A stretch of DNA of 64,000 bases from Ensifer adhaerens. Lineage in GTDB: Bacteria; Pseudomonadota; Alphaproteobacteria; Rhizobiales; Rhizobiaceae. Under the pieces are notes generated by a model. It ran no database searches, was not told the DNA's origin, and was given only the letters and a program-made list of their open reading frames with translations. Position 1 is the stretch's first letter, and each line of letters opens with the position of its first letter. The position numbers and the translations under genes were made by a program. Positions 9,434 through 18,922 of this stretch are shown piece by piece. The stretch covers positions 41,395 through 105,394 of the forward strand of contig NZ_LAZS01000003.1 of the NCBI RefSeq assembly GCF_002007205.1. The letters are read 5' to 3'.

Positions 9434-9814
9434 ATGGCCGAGCTTCCTCCGTCCGTCCGGACGGTCCTCGTTCTCGAGGACAACTTCATCATCGCCATGG
9501 ACGTCGAGGAAATCCTCGCTTCTCTCGGAATATTGCACGTTACGATCGCCGGAAATGCGAACCAGGCATTGGAACTCCTAGCGCTCCAGGCCTTCGATTT
9601 CGCGATCCTTGACGTCAATCTCGGCGATCACACGAGCTTCGTCGTCGCCGATGCCTTGATTGCCCGCGGCATGCCGTTCGGCTTTACCAGCGGCTACGGC
9701 GATCCCGAGCATTTCCCGACTTATCTCAGGCACGTTCCGCGGATCGACAAGCCCTTCAACGAGAAAACGATCGGCCAGTTGATCGCTGCAGGATCCGAGC
9801 CGAGAGACGCTTAG
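9434..9814 (+). CDS. Single-domain response regulator (receiver only)
   Basis: 126-residue CheY-like receiver with no output domain. Acidic pair Glu15-Asp16, phospho-acceptor Asp60 in AILDVNLGD, switch Thr/Ser at 85-86 (FTSGYGD) and Lys106 in DKPF are all present. Start chosen at 9434 because GGAG lies nine bases upstream; an in-frame ATG at 9419 precedes that ribosome site. Such stand-alone receivers relay phosphate in general stress response or phosphorelay networks of alphaproteobacteria. No partner kinase is adjacent. A preceding gap (9164-9433) separates it from divergent dps. Confidence 0.88.
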   Translation: MAELPPSVRTVLVLEDNFIIAMDVEEILASLGILHVTIAGNANQALELLALQAFDFAILDVNLGDHTSFVVADALIARGMPFGFTSGYGDPEHFPTYLRHVPRIDKPFNEKTIGQLIAAGSEPRDA

Positions 9815-9845
9815 GCACCCGCGCGTCCCGCGCGAAGCGACGCGT

Positions 9846-10622
9846 TCATGGCTTGCCGCGCGAGACGAACCAGGGATTGGCGAAGTCGCTGTCGTCTTTC
9901 TGGTTGCGCTTGCCGTAGGTCAGCGGCGTGCCGTCCATCGTCAGCGTTTCGCCGCCCGCGGCCCTGAGGATCGCGTCGCCTGCGGCAGTATCCCATTCCA
10001 TCGTCCGGCTGAAGCGCGGATAGACGTCGGCCACGCCCTCGGCGAGCAGGCAGAATTTCAAGGACGAGCCGACCGTCCGGTAATCGGCGATGCCGTGTTT
10101 TTCGAGGTAGTCGATCGTCTCGGCGCTGTTGTGCCAGCGGCTGGCGAGCCCCACCATGCGATCCCCGCAGCTGCGGCAGCCGATGATCGTTTCTTCGGTC
10201 AGGCGAAAGCTGCCATCAATAACCGACTTTACCGCCTTGCCATGGTGTGCCGCATAGAGAATGCCAAGCGCCGGGGCGTAGACGACGCCCGCGACGGGCG
10301 CGCCGTTTTCGATCAGCGCGATGTTGACGGTGAAGTCGTCGTTGCGGCTGATGAATTCCTTGGTGCCGTCGAGCGGATCGACAAGGAAAAACGACTTGCC
10401 TGAAATCTCCGGCACGAAGCCGGCGGACACCGCCTCTTCGGCGACCACGGGGATGTCCGGGAAGGCGGAGGCGAGGTCCGCCAGGATGATGCGTTCGGCC
10501 GTCGTATCGGCATCGGTGACCGGTGAACAGTCGGGCTTGTGGGTGACCTCCGGCCCGGCATTGTAGATGTCGAGAATGGCCCGACCCGCCGCTATTGCCG
10601 ATTGTTGCAGTATCTCCAGCAT
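9846..10622 (-). CDS. cysQ: 3'(2'),5'-bisphosphate nucleotidase CysQ
   Basis: 258-residue inositol-monophosphatase-fold enzyme with metal ligands in VVAEEAV, DPLDGTKEFI and EWDTAAGDAIL. CysQ removes the 3' phosphate from PAP/PAPS, protecting sulfur assimilation and RNA turnover from PAP accumulation. Start chosen at MLEILQQ (10622); the open frame continues to 10694 but the added residues do not look like the family. Convergent with the receiver gene; divergent from soxB with a 213-base gap. Confidence 0.93.
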   Translation of the reverse strand: MLEILQQSAIAAGRAILDIYNAGPEVTHKPDCSPVTDADTTAERIILADLASAFPDIPVVAEEAVSAGFVPEISGKSFFLVDPLDGTKEFISRNDDFTVNIALIENGAPVAGVVYAPALGILYAAHHGKAVKSVIDGSFRLTEETIIGCRSCGDRMVGLASRWHNSAETIDYLEKHGIADYRTVGSSLKFCLLAEGVADVYPRFSRTMEWDTAAGDAILRAAGGETLTMDGTPLTYGKRNQKDDSDFANPWFVSRGKP

Positions 10623-10835
10623 TCGCCCTGTCTTTCGGTACGTCATCAGGCCCATAGCATATTGAGTGGAAGAATATAGCCATGCTTTTGACATGGCGGG
10701 CGGCTCTTACGCTTGGCCGCAGGTCATCTGCCGAGCCGGGTGTCTCAAGGTTTTTTGCACCTGCGACAGGCTTGCGTCTTTGCTTCCGCCCTTCGGCTGT
10801 GCAAATGTGCCGCCGCAACTCACCTGGATGCCTTC

Positions 10836-12086
10836 ATGCGTTATTCCGCATTCTCGATCGTCAGGAACGCCCTTTCCGGAAACCTGAACTGGAAGCCGCA
10901 ATGGCGCCAACCGCAACCGAAATCCCACTATGACGTGATCATCATCGGCGGCGGCGGCCATGGGCTTGCGACCGCCTATTATCTCGCCAAGGAATTCGGC
11001 GTGAAGAATGTCGCGGTGCTGGAGAAGGGTTATCTCGGTTCCGGCAATGTCGGCCGCAACACGACGATCGTGCGCTCCAATTACATGCTGCCCGGCAACG
11101 AGCCTTTCTACGAGTTTTCGATGAAGCTTTGGGAAGGGCTGGAGCAGGATCTCAACTACAATGTAATGCTGTCGCAGCGCGGCGTCATCATGCTCTACCA
11201 CAGCGACGCCCAGCGCGACGCCTATGTTCGTCGCGGCAACGCCATGTGGATGGAAGGTGTGGCGGCCGAGCTGATCGAGCGCGAGCAGTTGAAGAAGATG
11301 ATCCCCTTCCTCAACTACGACCACGCCCGCTATCCGATCCTCGGGGGCCTGTTGCAGCGCCGCGCCGGCACGGCGCGGCACGACGCCGTCGCTTGGGGTT
11401 ATGCCCGCGGCGCCGACCGGCACGGCGTCGACATCATCGAACATTGCGAAGTAACCGGCATTCGCCGCGAAAACGGCATCGTCACCGGCGTCGAAACGAC
11501 GAAGGGCTTCATCGGCTGCGGCAAGCTGGCGCTGGCGGCGGCCGGCAATTCCTCGCGCGTCGGTGAAATGGCCGATCTGAAGCTGCCGCTCGAAAGCCAT
11601 GTGCTGCAGGCTTTCGTCACCGAAGGGCTGAAGCCCTGCATCGACCATGTGATCGTCTATGGCGGCGGCCATTTCTATATCTCGCAATCGGACAAGGGCG
11701 GCCTCGTCTTCGGTGCCGAGATCGACGGTTACTCGTCCTATGCCCAGCGCGGCAATCTCGCGACCGCCGAGCACGTGATGGAGGAGGGGGTGACGATGAT
11801 CCCGGGTCTCGCGCGCGTGCGGGTGCTTCGGGCCTGGGGCGGCGTCATGGACATGAGCATGGACGGCTCGCCGATCATCGACCGCACCTCGATCGACAAT
11901 CTCTATCTGAACTGCGGTTGGTGCTATGGCGGCTTCAAGGCGACGCCGGCGTCCGGTTACTGTTTCGCCCACCTGATCGCCAGGAACGACACCCATCCGG
12001 TGGCGCGCGCCTTGAGGCTCGACCGCTTCGCCCGCGGCTATGCCGTCGACGAGGCCGGTGCCGGGCCGCAGCCCAACCTTCACTGA
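10836..12086 (+). CDS. soxB: Sarcosine oxidase beta subunit
   Basis: 416-residue flavoprotein. FAD-binding GGGGHG at residues 38-43; the motif GTARHDAVAW contains His182, equivalent to the histidine that covalently binds FMN in characterised heterotetrameric sarcosine oxidases. Carries the site of sarcosine oxidation to glycine plus formaldehyde (or 5,10-methylene-THF) and hydrogen peroxide. Start chosen at MRYSAFS (10836), giving the family length of about 417; an open frame from 10713 adds unrelated residues. First gene of soxB-D-A-G, the usual order. Confidence 0.96.
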   Translation: MRYSAFSIVRNALSGNLNWKPQWRQPQPKSHYDVIIIGGGGHGLATAYYLAKEFGVKNVAVLEKGYLGSGNVGRNTTIVRSNYMLPGNEPFYEFSMKLWEGLEQDLNYNVMLSQRGVIMLYHSDAQRDAYVRRGNAMWMEGVAAELIEREQLKKMIPFLNYDHARYPILGGLLQRRAGTARHDAVAWGYARGADRHGVDIIEHCEVTGIRRENGIVTGVETTKGFIGCGKLALAAAGNSSRVGEMADLKLPLESHVLQAFVTEGLKPCIDHVIVYGGGHFYISQSDKGGLVFGAEIDGYSSYAQRGNLATAEHVMEEGVTMIPGLARVRVLRAWGGVMDMSMDGSPIIDRTSIDNLYLNCGWCYGGFKATPASGYCFAHLIARNDTHPVARALRLDRFARGYAVDEAGAGPQPNLH

Positions 12087-12159
12087 CACTGCGCGGCCGC
12101 TCGCCGGCCCGCATGGAATGAACAGGAAGCCGACCCGCGGCTTCAGGACACGGAAGACC

Positions 12160-12438
12160 ATGGCAAGCCTGATCACCTGCCCGCATTGCGGACTGCGACC
12201 GAAGGAAGAATTCGCGATCCGCGGCGACGCTTCGCGCGGACGCCCCGAACCGATGGATTCGGACGAGGCCTGGCACGACTATGTCTATGTGCGCGCCAAC
12301 CCGCGCGGCCGCACCCTGGAACATTGGCATCATGTTGCCGGCTGTCGCCGTTTCCTCGTGGTCGAGCGTGATACGGCCACACACGAGGTCTATTCCGTCG
12401 TCGATGCGGCCGAGTTTGCGCGGAGGGCCGCGCAATGA
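12160..12438 (+). CDS. soxD: Sarcosine oxidase delta subunit
   Basis: 92-residue zinc-binding subunit: CPHC at residues 7-10 plus His near 58 and Cys62 in WHHVAGCRRF match the Cys-Cys-His-Cys zinc site of the family. Start at the ATG at 12160; the frame is open from 12040 but upstream residues are not conserved. The stop overlaps the soxA ATG (ATGA at 12435), indicating coupled translation. It is a structural component of the cytoplasmic heterotetramer. Confidence 0.95.
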   Translation: MASLITCPHCGLRPKEEFAIRGDASRGRPEPMDSDEAWHDYVYVRANPRGRTLEHWHHVAGCRRFLVVERDTATHEVYSVVDAAEFARRAAQ

Positions 12439-15392
12439 CGGGCTATCGTCTTTCCTCCGGCGGCCTCGTCGATCGCAGCAAGACGCTGAGCTTCACCTTC
12501 GATGGGCGGCCGTTGCGCGGCTTTGCCGGAGATACACTGGCTTCGGCGCTGCTTGCCAACGACCAGCTGCTCATCGGGCGCAGCTTCAAGTACCATCGGC
12601 CGCGCGGCATCGTCAGCGCCGGGCCTTCCGAGCCGAACGCGCTCGTCACCATCGGTTCCGATGCGCGCACCGACCCGAATACCAAGGCGACCGTGACGGA
12701 ACTCTATGGCGGGTTGACCGCCAAAAGCCAGAACCGCTGGCCGTCGCTCGGCTTCGACGTCGGCGCCGTCAACGGCATGCTGTCGCCCTTCCTCGGCGCC
12801 GGCTTCTACTACAAGACCTTCATGTGGCCGAAGCAGTTCTGGGAGCGGGTCTACGAACCCTTCATCCGCCGCGCCGCCGGCCTCGGCCGCGCAGTGCTGG
12901 AACGTGATCCGGAGACCTATGAGAAGTCCTGGGCCTTCTGTGATTTGCTCGTCGTCGGTGCCGGTCCCGCCGGCCTGATGGCGGCGCTGACCGCCGGCCG
13001 CGCCGGCCTTCGGGTCATCGTCGCCGACGAGGATTTCCGGCTCGGCGGCTCCCTGCTTGCGACCGGCGAGACCGTCGACGGCGCGCCGGCATCGGTCTTT
13101 GCCGACCGCACCGTCGCCGAACTGCAAGCGCTGCCCAACGTCACTCTGCTTTCGCGCACCACGGTCTTCGGCTGGTATGACGACAACGTCTTCGGTGCGG
13201 TTGAACGCGTGCAGAAACACATCGCTGAACCGTCTTCGAAGCTCGTGAGCGAGCGTGTCTGGCGCATCGTTGCCAAGCGCGCGCTGATGGCAACCGGTGC
13301 CGAGGAACGCCCGCTGGTGTTCGGCGGCAATGATAGGCCCGGCGTGATGATGGCGGGAGCCATGACCACCTATGCCGAGCGCTATGGTGTGGCCGCCGGC
13401 AAGCAGATCACGATCTTTACCAGCGGCAGCGCCGGTTACCGCACGGCGCGGGCCCTTGCGTCCAAGGGCGTCGCCATCGCGGCGATCGTCGACGCCCGAG
13501 CGGAATCCGCCGATCAGGCGCCTGATGGCATCCGGGTCATCCGCTCGGCTTCCGTCGTCGACACCAAGGGCCGGCAGCGCCTCAAGGGCATCGTCGTCGA
13601 ACGCTCCGGCTTCGAGGAACTGATCGTCTGCGATGCGCTGGGGATGTCCGGTGGCTTTAGCCCGGTGGTGCATCTTGCCTGCCAGCGCGGCGCAAGACCG
13701 GTCTGGTCGGAGGAATTGAAGGCCTTCGTCGCACCCGATGTCGGTGGCGGCCTGCGTGCCGTCGGCGCTGCAAACGGTGTCTACACGCTCTCGAGCTGCC
13801 TGTCCGATGGTGCGGAGAAGGCCGCAGCGATTGCGGCCGACCTCGGTTTCAGAGCCAGCTCGGCCGCAGCACCGGTCGTCGATGGCGAAGAGGCCACGTC
13901 CTTTTCAGCGCTCTGGTATGTGCCCGGCGCCAAGTCGAAGGCTTTTGTCGATTTCCAGAACGACGTGCATGCAAAGGACCTCGGTCTCGCACTGCGCGAA
14001 GGCTTCGGCCATGTGGAGCACGCCAAGCGCTACACCACCAGTGGCATGGCGACCGACCAGGGCAAGCTTTCCAACATCAACGCCGTCGGCATTCTCGCCG
14101 GTATGCGCGGCGTCAGTCCGGCCGACGTCGGTACCACGACGTTCAGGCCGTTCTACACGCCGGTCTCCTTCGGTGCGCTTGCCGGTGCGGCCCGCGACGA
14201 GCATGCGGCGCCGGCGCGAAAGTCGCCGCTGCATGGCTGGGCGATGAAAAACGGCGCGACCTTCATCGAGGCGGGGCTCTGGCATCGCTCCGCCTGGTTC
14301 CCGCGCGCCGGCGAAAAGACCTGGCGCGACAGCGTCGATCGCGAAGTACTGAACGTGCGGGCCAATGTCGGCCTCTGTGACGTCTCGACGCTCGGCAAGA
14401 TCGAGGTTTTCGGCCCGGATGCGGCGGAGTTTCTAAACCGGCTCTATTGCAACCCGGTCCTGAAGTTGCCTGTCGGCAAGGCGCGCTATGGGCTGATGTT
14501 GCGTGAGGATGGGGTCGTCTTCGACGACGGCACGGTGAGCCGGTTCGACGAGGAGCATTTCTTCGTGACCACGACGACGGCGATGGCGGGCCCGGTCATG
14601 GCGCATATGGAATATTGCGCCCAGACGCTCTGGCCGGACCTCGAAGTCCGTTTCACCTCGTCGACCGACCAATGGGCGCAGATGGCGATCGCCGGTCCGA
14701 AGGCGCGGGCGGTGCTGCAGCAGATTGTCGACGGCGACATTTCCGACGACGCTTTCCCGTTCCTTTCGGTCCGAAAGATTGCTCTGAAAAGCGGCGTGTC
14801 AGCGCGGCTCTTCCGCATCTCCTTCTCCGGGGAACTGGCCTTCGAGCTGGCCGTGCCGGCAGGCTATGGCGAGGCGGTCGCGGACCAGATCATGGAGGCC
14901 GGTCGCCCGCATGATATCTGCGCCTATGGCGTCGAGGCGCTGAATGTCCTGCGGCTCGAAAAGGGGCTGCTGACGCATGCCGAATTCGACGGACGCGTGA
15001 CGCCCGATGATGCCGGCCTCGGCCGCATGCTCTCGATGCAGAAGACCGACTTCATCGGCAAGCGCCTGTCGACTCGCTACGGCCTGACGGCCGCCGACCG
15101 TATGCAGCTCGTCGGGTTGAAACCGGTCGATGCCGACAAGGACATGCGCGCCGGCGCCCATCTCCTGAAGGAGGGAACGAAGCCCTCGACACTGAACGAT
15201 CAGGGCTGGGTGAGTTCGGCCGGCTTCTCGCCGGTCCTTGGGCATGCGATCGCGCTCGCCTTCCTGAGATCCGGGCGCGAGCGATACGGCGAGAAAGTCA
15301 TCGTCTTCGATAAGCTGCGCGATCAGGAGATCGTCGCGGAAGTCTGCGACCCGGTTTTCGTCGATCCGCAAAATGCAAAGCTGAAGGCCTGA
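12435..15392 (+). CDS. soxA: Sarcosine oxidase alpha subunit
   Basis: 985 residues, the usual size. N-terminal ferredoxin-like segment (about 1-110, RSFKYHRPRGIVSAGPSEPNAL), then an NAD-binding Rossmann domain (VVGAGPAGLMAALTAGRAG, near residue 174) and a C-terminal GcvT/folate-binding domain (about 590-985, containing GLCDVSTLGKIEVFGPDAAEF). The subunit binds NAD and tetrahydrofolate, letting the methyl carbon leave as methylene-THF. Overlaps soxD by four bases; soxG follows after 10 bases. Confidence 0.96.
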   Translation: MTGYRLSSGGLVDRSKTLSFTFDGRPLRGFAGDTLASALLANDQLLIGRSFKYHRPRGIVSAGPSEPNALVTIGSDARTDPNTKATVTELYGGLTAKSQNRWPSLGFDVGAVNGMLSPFLGAGFYYKTFMWPKQFWERVYEPFIRRAAGLGRAVLERDPETYEKSWAFCDLLVVGAGPAGLMAALTAGRAGLRVIVADEDFRLGGSLLATGETVDGAPASVFADRTVAELQALPNVTLLSRTTVFGWYDDNVFGAVERVQKHIAEPSSKLVSERVWRIVAKRALMATGAEERPLVFGGNDRPGVMMAGAMTTYAERYGVAAGKQITIFTSGSAGYRTARALASKGVAIAAIVDARAESADQAPDGIRVIRSASVVDTKGRQRLKGIVVERSGFEELIVCDALGMSGGFSPVVHLACQRGARPVWSEELKAFVAPDVGGGLRAVGAANGVYTLSSCLSDGAEKAAAIAADLGFRASSAAAPVVDGEEATSFSALWYVPGAKSKAFVDFQNDVHAKDLGLALREGFGHVEHAKRYTTSGMATDQGKLSNINAVGILAGMRGVSPADVGTTTFRPFYTPVSFGALAGAARDEHAAPARKSPLHGWAMKNGATFIEAGLWHRSAWFPRAGEKTWRDSVDREVLNVRANVGLCDVSTLGKIEVFGPDAAEFLNRLYCNPVLKLPVGKARYGLMLREDGVVFDDGTVSRFDEEHFFVTTTTAMAGPVMAHMEYCAQTLWPDLEVRFTSSTDQWAQMAIAGPKARAVLQQIVDGDISDDAFPFLSVRKIALKSGVSARLFRISFSGELAFELAVPAGYGEAVADQIMEAGRPHDICAYGVEALNVLRLEKGLLTHAEFDGRVTPDDAGLGRMLSMQKTDFIGKRLSTRYGLTAADRMQLVGLKPVDADKDMRAGAHLLKEGTKPSTLNDQGWVSSAGFSPVLGHAIALAFLRSGRERYGEKVIVFDKLRDQEIVAEVCDPVFVDPQNAKLKA

Positions 15393-15402
15393 GGAGGCGG
15401 TG

Positions 15403-15957
15403 ATGGTTCGAGACTACAACAACCGCCATGCGCTGGAACAGAAACTGCGCTCGGCACCGACGCCCTCAGCCGCCGATCATCTGATGGTCGGTCATTGGCG
15501 CACGATGGCGACGGTGCTTGCCCGAACCGGGCAGGCGGAGGCGGTGCGACAGGCGATTGCCTCGGTGCCTGAGCTCTCGCTGCGTTTCTCCGGTCCCGGA
15601 GAATGGCTCGTCGTCTCCGAGGTGGAGGCGCCGAGCGGGCTCGTGCGTCGCCTCGGAGAGCTCTGCGACGGGCGTGCCCATGTCGTCGACCAGAGCGACG
15701 GGCGCGTCGTCTTCCGCTTGGCCGGCCCGAACGTGCGCAGCATCCTCGCCAAGGGCATTGGCCTCGATCTTCATCCCGCTGCCTTCACGATTGGCGGCAG
15801 TGCCAATGCGCTCTGCGGCCACATCCCGGTCAATCTCGCCCGGACGGACGAGGACACGTTTGAGCTGATCGTGCCGCGCAGCTACGCCGAATCGCTCTTC
15901 GATGACCTGACGAAGATGGGGCGTGCCTTCGATCTCACCGCCGCCTTCTCGGACTGA
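15403..15957 (+). CDS. soxG: Sarcosine oxidase gamma subunit
   Basis: 184-residue protein of the SoxG/GcvT-related fold, completing the heterotetramer. Start is the ATG at 15403 with GAGGAGG six to twelve bases upstream; a GTG at 15400 is also in frame. Last gene of the sox operon, followed by three consecutive hairpins (15962-16020). Confidence 0.94.
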   Translation: MVRDYNNRHALEQKLRSAPTPSAADHLMVGHWRTMATVLARTGQAEAVRQAIASVPELSLRFSGPGEWLVVSEVEAPSGLVRRLGELCDGRAHVVDQSDGRVVFRLAGPNVRSILAKGIGLDLHPAAFTIGGSANALCGHIPVNLARTDEDTFELIVPRSYAESLFDDLTKMGRAFDLTAAFSD

Positions 15958-15961
15958 AACA

Positions 15962-16020
15962 GCCCTTTCGAAGGGCCGAAATCAAATGCGGCATGAAATG
16001 CCGCAAACGGGTCGCCCGTT
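15962..16020. other. Three tandem hairpins after soxG
   Basis: Three inverted repeats in 59 bases: 15962-15967 with 15971-15976 (6 bp), 15987-15994 with 15998-16005 (8 bp), 16006-16011 with 16015-16020 (6 bp), each with a three-base loop (TCG, GAA, TCG). No T tract follows. They may protect the sox mRNA 3' end, weakly terminate, or regulate the next gene. The rest of the gap to 16210 shows nothing recognisable except the GGAG ribosome site at 16199. Confidence 0.6.
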
Positions 16021-16210
16021 CGCCAGCAAACGGCGGAAATGGACAAGCGTCCTTCGCAGCCGTGGCTTTATCGGCGCCGTCTTTCTGACTAGGCTTTGAT
16101 CATTCGCCACTTGCGCTTCTGCCCGGAAGGCAAGCGGTTGCCGTGCCTGGATCTCTTCCTGACAATTTGGCCATGCCTCCGGCAGGAGCATGGAAAGACG
16201 GAGTGTACGC

Positions 16211-18637
16211 ATGAAAAGCCATGCCAAGGTCGTCGTCATCGGCGGTGGTGTCGTCGGTTGTTCGGTGCTTTATCACCTGACGAAATTCGGCTGGACCGAT
16301 GCCGTGCTGCTCGAACGATCGGAACTCACTTCCGGCTCCACCTGGCACGCGGCCGGCGGCATGCACACGATCAACGGTGACCCGAACGTCGCCAAGCTGC
16401 AGAAATATACGGTCGAGCTCTACAAGGAGATCGAGGCGTATTCCGGCCAGGATGTCGGCCTGCACATGACCTCCGGCATGATGCTCGCCGCCACCAAGGA
16501 ACGTTTCGACTGGATGAAGTCGATCCTTGCCAAGGGCCGCTATATGGGGCTCGAAGCCGAGCTTTTGACGCCCATGGAAGCGCACGACCTGATGCCGCTG
16601 CTCGATCCCGACCAATTCGTCGGCGCGGTGTTCGATCCGGTCGAGGGGCATCTCGATCCCTATGGCACGACGCATGCCTATGCCAAATCGGCGAAGAAGA
16701 ACGGTGCCGAGATCTATCTGCACACCAAGGTCGAGGATCTGGTGCAGCGGGAAGACGGTTCCTGGCGAGTGATCACCAACCGGGGAGAGATCGTTGCCGA
16801 GCATGTGGTCAATGCCGCTGGTCTTTGGGCGCGGGAGGTGGGGCGAATGGTGGGCCTCGAGCTGCCTGTGCTCGCCATGGAGCACATGTACCTCATCACC
16901 GAGGACATGCCCGAGGTCATCGAATTTAATCGGACGCGCGGCAAGGAACTGATGCACTGCGTCGATTTCGACGGAGAGATTTATCTTCGCCAGGAGCGCA
17001 ACGGCATGCTGATGGGCACCTACGAGAAGGCCTGCCGCCCGTGGTCGCCGATCTCCACGCCCTGGGACTTCGGCCATGAACTGCTGGCCGAAGACATCGA
17101 CCGCATCTCGCCGGAACTCGAGGTTGGCTTCCGGCATTTCCCGGCCTTCAACAAGGCCGGGATCAAGAAGATCATCAACGGCCCCTTCACCTTCTCGCCG
17201 GACGGCAACCCGCTGGTCGGCCCGGTGCGGGGCCTCAGGAACTTCTGGTCGGCCTGTGCGGTCATGGCCGGCTTCAGCCAGGGCGGCGGTGTCGGCCTGG
17301 CGCTTGCCAACTGGATGATTTACGGCGACCCCGGCTTCGACGTCTTTGCCATGGACGTTTCCCGCTACGGCGATTTCGCCACACTTGCCTATACCAATGC
17401 CAAGGTGCGCGAAAACTATTCGCGCCGCTTCTCGATCCGCTATCCGAACGAGGAATTGCCGGGCGCGCGGCCGCTGCTGACGACGCCGATCTACGACCGG
17501 CTGAAGGCTGCGGGCGCCTTCTTCGGCGCGTCCTACGGGCTCGAAGCGCCGCTGTGGTTTGCACCCGAAGGCGTCAAGGACGCCTTCTCCTGGCGGCGTT
17601 CGACCGATTTCGAGACGGTGGGCGCCGAGGCGCGGGCGGTGCGCGAGGGCGTCGGCCTGATGGAGACATCGGGCTTTGCCAAATATGCGATCACCGGCAA
17701 GGGCGCCGAAGCCTGGCTCGACCGGCTGCTTGCCTGCCGCATCCCGCAGGCAGGGCGCATGACGCTGGCGCCGATGCTGAAGGATGACGGCAAGCTGATC
17801 GGCGACTTCACGCTGGCAAAGCTCGGGGAAGGGGATTTCCTGCTGATCGGCTCGGGCATCGCCGAGGACTACCACATGCGCTGGTTCGAGGCGCATCTGC
17901 CCGCGGACGGCTCGGTGACGCTGAAGGCGTTGAAGCTGGAGCTGGCCGGCCTGTCGATCGCCGGGCCGAAGGCGCGCGATGTGCTCGCGAGCCTCACCCA
18001 TCTCGACGTCTCCGACGCCGTCTTCCCCTTCATGGACATCCGCCGCATGGATCTCGGCATGGCGCCGGCCATCGTCGGCCGCGTCAGCTATACCGGCGAT
18101 CTCGGCTACGAGATCTGGATGAAGCCCGAGTATCAGCGCTATCTCTTCGAACTCCTGATGGAGAAGGGGGCGGCGTCCGGGATTCGTCTGTTCGGTCTCC
18201 GGGCGCTGAACGCGCTGCGCGTCGAGAAATCCTTCGGCAGCTGGGCGCGCGAGTATCGTCCGCTCTATGGCCCGGTCGAGGCCGGGCTTGGCCGTTTCGT
18301 TGCGACCGGCAAGAACGCGGATTTCATCGGCAAGGCGGCAGCCGTGAAAGAGAAGGCGGACGGCGGCGCGTTGCGTCTCAGGACCTTCCTGCTCGAGGCC
18401 AGGGACGCGGATGTCATCGGCGACGAACCGATCTATCTCGATGGCGTCGTGCGCGGCTGGGTGACATCGGGCGGCTATGCGCATGCAAGCGGCGTTTCGG
18501 TTGCCATGGGTTATGTGCCGAAGGAGATTGCCGACCGCAGCGATGGCTGGTCGATCGAACTCTTGGGCGAGATCCTGCCGGCACGTCTTCAGCCGCATCC
18601 GCTGTTCGATTCGAACGGTCAGCGCATGCGCGCCTGA
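16211..18637 (+). CDS. FAD-dependent oxidoreductase with GcvT domain (dimethylglycine/sarcosine dehydrogenase-like)
   Basis: 808 residues. N-terminal DAO-type FAD domain with VVVIGGGVVGCSVLYHL at the start and the STWHAAGGMH motif typical of dimethylglycine/sarcosine dehydrogenases, followed by an FAO central linker and a C-terminal folate-binding GcvT/aminomethyltransferase domain (about 420-808). Enzymes of this architecture demethylate dimethylglycine or sarcosine and pass the carbon to tetrahydrofolate. Start at ATG 16211 with GGAG at 16199-16202. Directly downstream of soxBDAG, so it is likely part of glycine-betaine methyl stripping. Exact substrate not determinable; paralogues in rhizobia are numerous. 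Confidence 0.9.
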   Translation: MKSHAKVVVIGGGVVGCSVLYHLTKFGWTDAVLLERSELTSGSTWHAAGGMHTINGDPNVAKLQKYTVELYKEIEAYSGQDVGLHMTSGMMLAATKERFDWMKSILAKGRYMGLEAELLTPMEAHDLMPLLDPDQFVGAVFDPVEGHLDPYGTTHAYAKSAKKNGAEIYLHTKVEDLVQREDGSWRVITNRGEIVAEHVVNAAGLWAREVGRMVGLELPVLAMEHMYLITEDMPEVIEFNRTRGKELMHCVDFDGEIYLRQERNGMLMGTYEKACRPWSPISTPWDFGHELLAEDIDRISPELEVGFRHFPAFNKAGIKKIINGPFTFSPDGNPLVGPVRGLRNFWSACAVMAGFSQGGGVGLALANWMIYGDPGFDVFAMDVSRYGDFATLAYTNAKVRENYSRRFSIRYPNEELPGARPLLTTPIYDRLKAAGAFFGASYGLEAPLWFAPEGVKDAFSWRRSTDFETVGAEARAVREGVGLMETSGFAKYAITGKGAEAWLDRLLACRIPQAGRMTLAPMLKDDGKLIGDFTLAKLGEGDFLLIGSGIAEDYHMRWFEAHLPADGSVTLKALKLELAGLSIAGPKARDVLASLTHLDVSDAVFPFMDIRRMDLGMAPAIVGRVSYTGDLGYEIWMKPEYQRYLFELLMEKGAASGIRLFGLRALNALRVEKSFGSWAREYRPLYGPVEAGLGRFVATGKNADFIGKAAAVKEKADGGALRLRTFLLEARDADVIGDEPIYLDGVVRGWVTSGGYAHASGVSVAMGYVPKEIADRSDGWSIELLGEILPARLQPHPLFDSNGQRMRA

Positions 18638-18922
18638 GCGTTCGGGCAGGCATGCGGACGAGGGCGGGGCAGGAAGCCTGAGAATACCGAAGGCTTTTAC
18701 GACTAAAGTTGATGATTTCACGGGCGAAAGCTGCGAAAAATTTGATTCTTCTGGCTGTAAAAGCGTCAAATCGATTTTATCGAGGAAGTTTTTGACGAAG
18801 TCGCGTTTTTTAGCTTTCCTTTTCGTTTGAAAGAGGTATGGAATCGAGCAAACACAGCGCTCAACAATGAGCTCAAAAAACAAGAGACCGGACCGTTATG
18901 GATCTGGTCCAGGGGAAGATTG
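18638..18922 (+). promoter_or_regulatory. AT-rich leader region of the liv operon
   Basis: 285 non-coding bases, conspicuously richer in A+T (about 18695-18840) than neighbours, without a plausible ORF. A TTGACG at 18792-18797 is a possible -35 element but no good -10 is seen at 16-18 bases. An imperfect stem pairs GCTC (18861) with GAGC (18869). Promoter and regulatory sites of livH are expected here. Confidence 0.4.

Noticed and set aside
12390..13673. 427-codon minus-strand frame opposite soxA
   Set aside because: Antisense shadow of the clearly conserved soxA.
16100..18883. 927-codon open frame on the minus strand
   Set aside because: It is the complement of the FAD-GcvT gene. Its residues are rich in Arg/His/Gly with no domain, no ribosome site, and long antisense frames are expected at this GC content.
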